A stretch of 64,000 bases of DNA from JAVVWB01 sp036652335 (GTDB taxonomy: Bacteria; Synergistota; Synergistia; Synergistales; Synergistaceae). Made by a program: the position numbers and the translations under genes. Every line of letters begins with the position of its first letter. The stretch's first letter is position 1. The stretch covers positions 1 through 64,000 of the forward strand of contig JAVVWB010000010.1 in NCBI GenBank assembly GCA_036652335.1, given 5' to 3'. The notes beneath the pieces are model-generated. The model searched no databases and had not been told where the DNA came from. It worked only from the letters and a program-made list of their open reading frames with translations. Shown here piece by piece: positions 62,356 to 64,000 of this stretch.

Positions 62356-62532
62356 AACGCATATATTTAGTTTTTCTAATTATGACATTGTAGCATACTT
62401 TATAACTTTCTGTATCGTATAAACACGCTCATATATTACAAGACTATTGACTATCTGCTTTTGAAAAACAAAAAAACATTTGCCTTAAATTTATCTATCA
62501 TATTTTACGCCATTTCAAATACTCAAAAAAAA

Positions 62533-62570
62533 CAACAGATGTAGAGAAGTAACTTCATACATCTGTTGCG
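62533..62570 (-). terminator. terminator after malY
   Basis: Perfect 11-bp stem CAACAGATGTA/TACATCTGTTG with inner GAAGT/ACTTC pairing and T-run in the minus direction. Confidence 0.9.
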
Positions 62571-62579
62571 TCTTTTATT

Positions 62580-63755
62580 CTACTTAAATTCTTTCTGTAG
62601 TGCATCGGCTATATGTTTCAATGCCGTTTCTAACTGAGCAAAAGTTGTCCCTATATTTATTCTTGCAAACCCGTCACCCTCAACACCAAAACCTGTGCCT
62701 TTGTTCAAAGCAACTCCAGCTTTATTTACCAAAAACTCTTCCAGTGTCTCTGAGTTAAATCCATATCCTCTAAAGTCAATCCAGAAAATATAAGTTCCCT
62801 CTGGATGGTTCATTACAGCTTTAGGCATATTCTCTTTGACAAATTTTTCCGTGTAGTCTCTGTTCTTCTCAAGATATACAAGTAATTCGTCAAGCCAATC
62901 TTCACAATATCTATAGGCAGCTTCCATCCCAACTATACCAAGAATATTTACAGAATTTAAATGGAAACGCTCAATTACTGATATATATTGTGCCCGTAAA
63001 AAATCATTGGGAATTATTCCTACAGAGGCTTTCATTCCTGCAATGTTAAATGTCTTACTTGGTGCTGTGAAAGTTATCGTTCTTTCTTCCATTTTAGGAA
63101 GTGATGCAAAACATGTATGTTTGGCATCGCTATATACTATGTCTTGGTGAATTTCATCTGTGATGATAAGCATATTTTTGCGAATTGCAAGCTCTGCAAG
63201 AGCTTCAAGTTCTTTTTTTGTCCAAACTCTGCTTACTGGGTTATGCGGGCTACAAAGAATTAGAGTCCTACATGTAGGAGTTACCAGCTTTTCCAAGCCC
63301 TCCAAGTCCATTACATATTTACCATTTTTATATTTCAAAGGATTAAGATTTATTATTCTTCCTGCCTCTTTAACAGTACGGTAGAAAGGATGATAAACAG
63401 GTGATTGTATAATTACACCGTCTCCCGGCTTCGTATATGCCATTACTGCAAAAGAAAGTCCTGCTACAACACCAGGAGCCCATGTTATTGCTTTGGTATC
63501 AAAAGTCCAACCATGTCTTTTCTTCTGCCAATTTGCTATAGCTTCCAAAAGTGAGTCTGGAATAATAGGATATCCCAATGCGCCCTGATCAACTTTTTTG
63601 TGTATCTCTTCCAATACTCTGGGTGGAGCAGTAAAGTCCATATCTGCAACCCAAAGAGCAAGTAAATCATCACGTCCAAACTCTTCTTTTAAGTAGTCCC
63701 ACTTTTCACAATCCGTATTACGTCTGTCTATGTATCTGTCGAAATCGTACTTCAT
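62580..63755 (-). CDS. MalY/PatB-family PLP-dependent C-S lyase (cystathionine beta-lyase type)
   Basis: 391 residues, fold type I. 'MKYDFDRYIDRRNTDCEKWD' and 'LALWVADMDFTAPP' are MalY/PatB hallmarks; PLP-Lys is in 'FTAPSKTFNIAGMKAS' (about 230) and 'LILCSPHNPVSRVWTKKEL' is the fold loop. It cleaves cystathionine or cysteine to pyruvate, ammonia and a thiol. ATG 63755 with GGAGG upstream is chosen over an in-frame ATG at 63776. Confidence 0.92.
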   Translation of the reverse strand: MKYDFDRYIDRRNTDCEKWDYLKEEFGRDDLLALWVADMDFTAPPRVLEEIHKKVDQGALGYPIIPDSLLEAIANWQKKRHGWTFDTKAITWAPGVVAGLSFAVMAYTKPGDGVIIQSPVYHPFYRTVKEAGRIINLNPLKYKNGKYVMDLEGLEKLVTPTCRTLILCSPHNPVSRVWTKKELEALAELAIRKNMLIITDEIHQDIVYSDAKHTCFASLPKMEERTITFTAPSKTFNIAGMKASVGIIPNDFLRAQYISVIERFHLNSVNILGIVGMEAAYRYCEDWLDELLVYLEKNRDYTEKFVKENMPKAVMNHPEGTYIFWIDFRGYGFNSETLEEFLVNKAGVALNKGTGFGVEGDGFARINIGTTFAQLETALKHIADALQKEFK

Positions 63756-63902
63756 ATTGTGGATACCTCCAAACAAGGGATTTTTACCGTCACTATTATT
63801 TTAGTTGCTTATGTAGTAAAACACAAACCTAATTTTGCTATTATGTGTATAATTACATAGTTACTTTTTAGGGTATTCGGCAAAGGAAAAGGAGATGTTT
63901 TT

Positions 63903-64000
63903 ATGGAGTTTTTGGCAGTGGGTTTAGGAGGATTCATTGGTGCATCGCTACGTTATGCAATGAGCATAATTCCTTTTTTCTCACTTATTAACTTTCCTGT
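63903..64000 (+). CDS. crcB: fluoride channel CrcB/FluC, N-terminal part (cut by window edge)
   Basis: 32 residues visible: 'MEFLAVGLGGFIGASLRYAMS', the typical Gly-rich first helix of CrcB/Fluc fluoride exporters with the conserved Gly-x-x-Gly-Ala-x-x-Arg-Tyr. AAGGAGA precedes ATG 63903. A -10-like TATAAT is about 55 bases upstream. The gene continues beyond the window. Confidence 0.85.
   Translation, partial: MEFLAVGLGGFIGASLRYAMSIIPFFSLINFP

Noticed and set aside
63777..63902. Possible fluoride riboswitch before crcB
   Set aside because: The short leader lacks the conserved crcB-motif segments; only a TATAAT-like box and a ribosome site are visible.
1..64000. CRISPR arrays, transposases, prophage genes, tRNA or rRNA
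   Set aside because: No regularly spaced repeats, mobile-element proteins or structural RNA signatures were recognised; the only sizeable repeat is the tandem riboswitch.

Overview
The window (AT-rich, by eye mid-30s % GC) is a chromosomal stretch from a diderm anaerobe with Firmicutes-like genes. It has outer-membrane TonB-dependent receptors, ExbB/ExbD/TonB, the complete anaerobic (early cobalt insertion) cobalamin branch, the C5 tetrapyrrole route, a PdxS-type vitamin B6 enzyme with a MocR-type regulator, and histidine/C1 fermentation genes. This mix fits Negativicutes best; Fusobacteriota or Synergistota are alternatives. No rRNA, tRNA, CRISPR array, transposase or integrase was recognised.

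Layout. (1) 0.3-3.9 kb, minus strand: a metal/metalloid-type export cluster (thioredoxin-like protein, a 56-aa unknown protein, 'permease' with the CSCSS signature, ArsR repressor, YibE/F, DUF486). A perfect 16-bp-arm palindrome overlies the permease promoter. (2) 4.0-8.5 kb, minus: hutU, fchA and fhs, which take urocanate and formimino-THF to formate plus ATP. (3) 8.7-14.1 kb, plus: a cobalamin-riboswitch-controlled TonB receptor and ABC importer. (4) 14.2-16.5 kb: divergent pdxR/pdxS. (5) 16.6-19.6 kb: cdd, cbiB, cobD, cobC. (6) 19.6-37.7 kb, plus: a second cobalamin riboswitch followed by one very long run of corrin and early haem genes (cbiK-L-C-D-ET-F-G, hemA, cbiH, cbiJ-sirC fusion, hemC, cobA-hemD fusion, hemB, hemL, cobO, cbiP, cbiA, Fe-S flavoprotein). 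(7) 38.0-40.5 kb, minus: a BtuB-like receptor behind two tandem cobalamin riboswitches, each with its own terminator. (8) 40.6-47.0 kb, plus: a Pho-box-preceded pstSCAB-phoU-phoB-phoR operon whose PstS has its two halves in swapped order. (9) 47.1-54.4 kb, plus: feoA-feoA-feoB-Cys-rich protein, DUF3793, flavodoxin, AraC-type regulator, ferredoxin, Cu-type P-ATPase and metallochaperone; three promoters here share the palindrome GTTAG-N6-CTAAC. (10) 54.5-57.7 kb: NicO cobalt/nickel permease and a CbiR-like cobamide remodelling enzyme (minus), radical SAM protein plus YhhQ queuosine-precursor transporter (plus). (11) 57.8-62.4 kb, minus: a fifth cobalamin riboswitch controlling an ABC importer with exbB-exbD-tonB. 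(12) 62.6-64 kb: MalY/PatB lyase and the start of crcB.

The unifying theme is corrinoid economy. Five cobalamin riboswitches on four transcription units couple de novo synthesis, two uptake systems, outer-membrane energisation and a solo receptor; cobalt entry (NicO) and cobamide remodelling (CbiR) lie nearby. Missing from the window: cobU, cobS and cobT (nucleotide loop assembly), pdxT, hutH/hutI/glutamate formiminotransferase, and all late haem genes. That last absence suggests the hem genes here mainly feed corrinoid and sirohaem production.

Several genes start at TTG or GTG behind strong Shine-Dalgarno sequences; where the ribosome site decided the start I say so. Promoter, operator and function calls for uncharacterised genes are inferences from sequence alone.
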